Source: Pectobacterium polaris
Lineage (GTDB): Bacteria > Pseudomonadota > Gammaproteobacteria > Enterobacterales > Enterobacteriaceae
Assembly (NCBI RefSeq): GCF_002307355.1
Contig: NZ_CP017481.1
Span: 3,844,001-3,908,000, forward strand
Reading direction: 5' to 3'
DNA length: 64,000 nucleotides
The position numbers and the translations under genes are program-made. Positions within the stretch are counted from its first letter, which is position 1. The number at the start of each line of letters is the position of its first letter. Below, piece by piece: positions 63,202 to 64,000 of this stretch. A model generated the notes under the pieces. That model was given only the letters and a program-made list of their open reading frames with translations, ran no database searches and was not told where the DNA came from.

Positions 63202-64000
63202 GTGCAACAGTATCTGACAGAAGCGCGTAAATTATCGGCGCTTGCTGTTCCTGTCATTATTGCGCAAGTGTCCCAAACGTCGATGGGTGTAGTTGACACC
63301 ATCATGGCCGGTGCTTATAGCGCCACCGATATGGCCGCCGTCGCTGTGGGAACCTCTATCTGGCTACCCGCCATTCTTTTTGGTCATGGCCTGCTACTGG
63401 CGTTAACGCCCGTTGTCGCACAGCTCAATGGTTCCGGCCGTCGCGATCGCATTTCTCATCAGGTGCGACAGTCTTTCTTTCTCGCCGCCATCATTTCTGT
63501 GCTTACGATGCTGGTGCTGTATCAGGGGGAATACGCCATCAACCTGATGAGCGACGATTCGCCTGAACTGGCTGCGAAAGCCATCGGCTATCTGCATGCG
63601 CTACTGTGGGGCGTTCCCGGCTATCTGTTCTATCAGGTTTTACGTTGCCAGTGTGAAGGGCTGTCCAAAACCTATCCCGGCATGATGATTGGGTTCATCG
63701 GGTTGTTAATCAACATCCCGATCAACTACATCTTTATCCACGGTAAATTTGGCATGCCCGAGCTGGGCGGCGTCGGTTGCGGCGTGGCTACCGCCTCGGT
63801 GTACTGGATCATGATGTTGTTGATGATGCTTTATACCCGACGCGCCTCTTGGCTACGCGATATCCGCTTGCACCGTCCCGCATTCCGCCCAGACGTTGCT
63901 GTGCTGAAGCGCCTCTTTGGCCTCGGTTTACCTATCGCGCTGGCACTGCTTTTTGAAGTGACATTGTTTGCCGTGGTGGCGCTGTTGGTGTTGCCGCTGG
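63202..64000 (+). CDS. mdtK: MdtK (NorM-like) MATE multidrug efflux protein (5' part)
   Basis: The frame starts at GTG 63202 after AAGGAAGG and runs to the window's end (266 codons seen of about 457). The protein begins [20 protein letters not shown], then [47 protein letters not shown] and [20 protein letters not shown], typical of the MATE family. MdtK exports fluoroquinolones and other cationic drugs in exchange for Na or H. Position beside ribC matches E. coli. Confidence 0.93.
   Translation, partial: MQQYLTEARKLSALAVPVIIAQVSQTSMGVVDTIMAGAYSATDMAAVAVGTSIWLPAILFGHGLLLALTPVVAQLNGSGRRDRISHQVRQSFFLAAIISVLTMLVLYQGEYAINLMSDDSPELAAKAIGYLHALLWGVPGYLFYQVLRCQCEGLSKTYPGMMIGFIGLLINIPINYIFIHGKFGMPELGGVGCGVATASVYWIMMLLMMLYTRRASWLRDIRLHRPAFRPDVAVLKRLFGLGLPIALALLFEVTLFAVVALLVLPL

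Overview
The window looks like a chromosomal segment of a soft-rot enterobacterium, most likely Pectobacterium or a close relative. The backbone follows the E. coli order in several blocks: sapCDF-fabI; rnb; osmB-yciH-pyrF-lapB-lapA; pgpB/ribA; acnA; gstA-pdxY-tyrS-pdxH-mliC-anmK-slyB-slyA-ydhL; gloA-rnt-grxD-mepH; ynhF-purR-cfa-ribC-mdtK. Protein lengths and motifs match those families closely. Between the blocks are accessory genes suited to life on plants. The genus is inferred from gene order and content, not from a search. I saw no rRNA or tRNA gene, phage, insertion sequence or CRISPR array.

Layout. 1-3090: end of the sap peptide-uptake operon, then fabI. 3125-4150: a small AT-rich islet with a flavodoxin-fold oxidoreductase and a divergent HxlR regulator, with two operator-like palindromes between them. 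4271-8250: a multidomain soluble NADH:fumarate reductase-like flavoprotein and its ApbE flavin transferase. 8720-13821: a GH31 glycosidase, a hexuronate-type MFS transporter and a divergent LacI regulator. 13812-17335: a LysR regulator and a YdeP/FdhF-like molybdoenzyme. 17572-24558: rnb, an aldo/keto reductase, an Lrp-type regulator divergent from an MFS exporter, and a CstA/BtsT transporter. 24713-28763: araD, osmB, yciH, pyrF, lapB, lapA.

28948-38807 is the most notable accessory region. It reads as a complete D-apiose uptake and catabolic cluster: sugar-binding protein, DUF2291 lipoprotein, ABC ATPase, permease, split transketolase (AptA/AptB), FGGY kinase (ApsK), TIM-barrel isomerase (ApsI) and a SorC-type regulator. 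Apiose comes from rhamnogalacturonan II and plant glycosides. Both inferred transcription units carry a pair of TTGAAT-N4-ATTCAA palindromes 18 bp apart, at nearly the same distance from their start codons. The adjacent SorC regulator is broken by an apparent 1-nt deletion in a C run.

39154-49301 holds pgpB, ribA, an oligopeptide-binding protein, an orphan lipoprotein that may be a T6SS immunity protein, acnA, a dicarboxylate/amino-acid symporter and gstA. 49348-64000 is conserved core, including slyA (the Hor/Rap-type regulator of soft-rot bacteria) and the 29-residue ynhF.

Three ERIC elements lie at 8577-8704, 14878-15003 and 59164-59290. Several intergenic regions carry short tandem duplications (8-22 bp), some placed over ribosome binding sites or stop codons. 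The whole window fits ordinary chromosome with niche-specific metabolic cassettes. I found no clearly new defence or mobile system.
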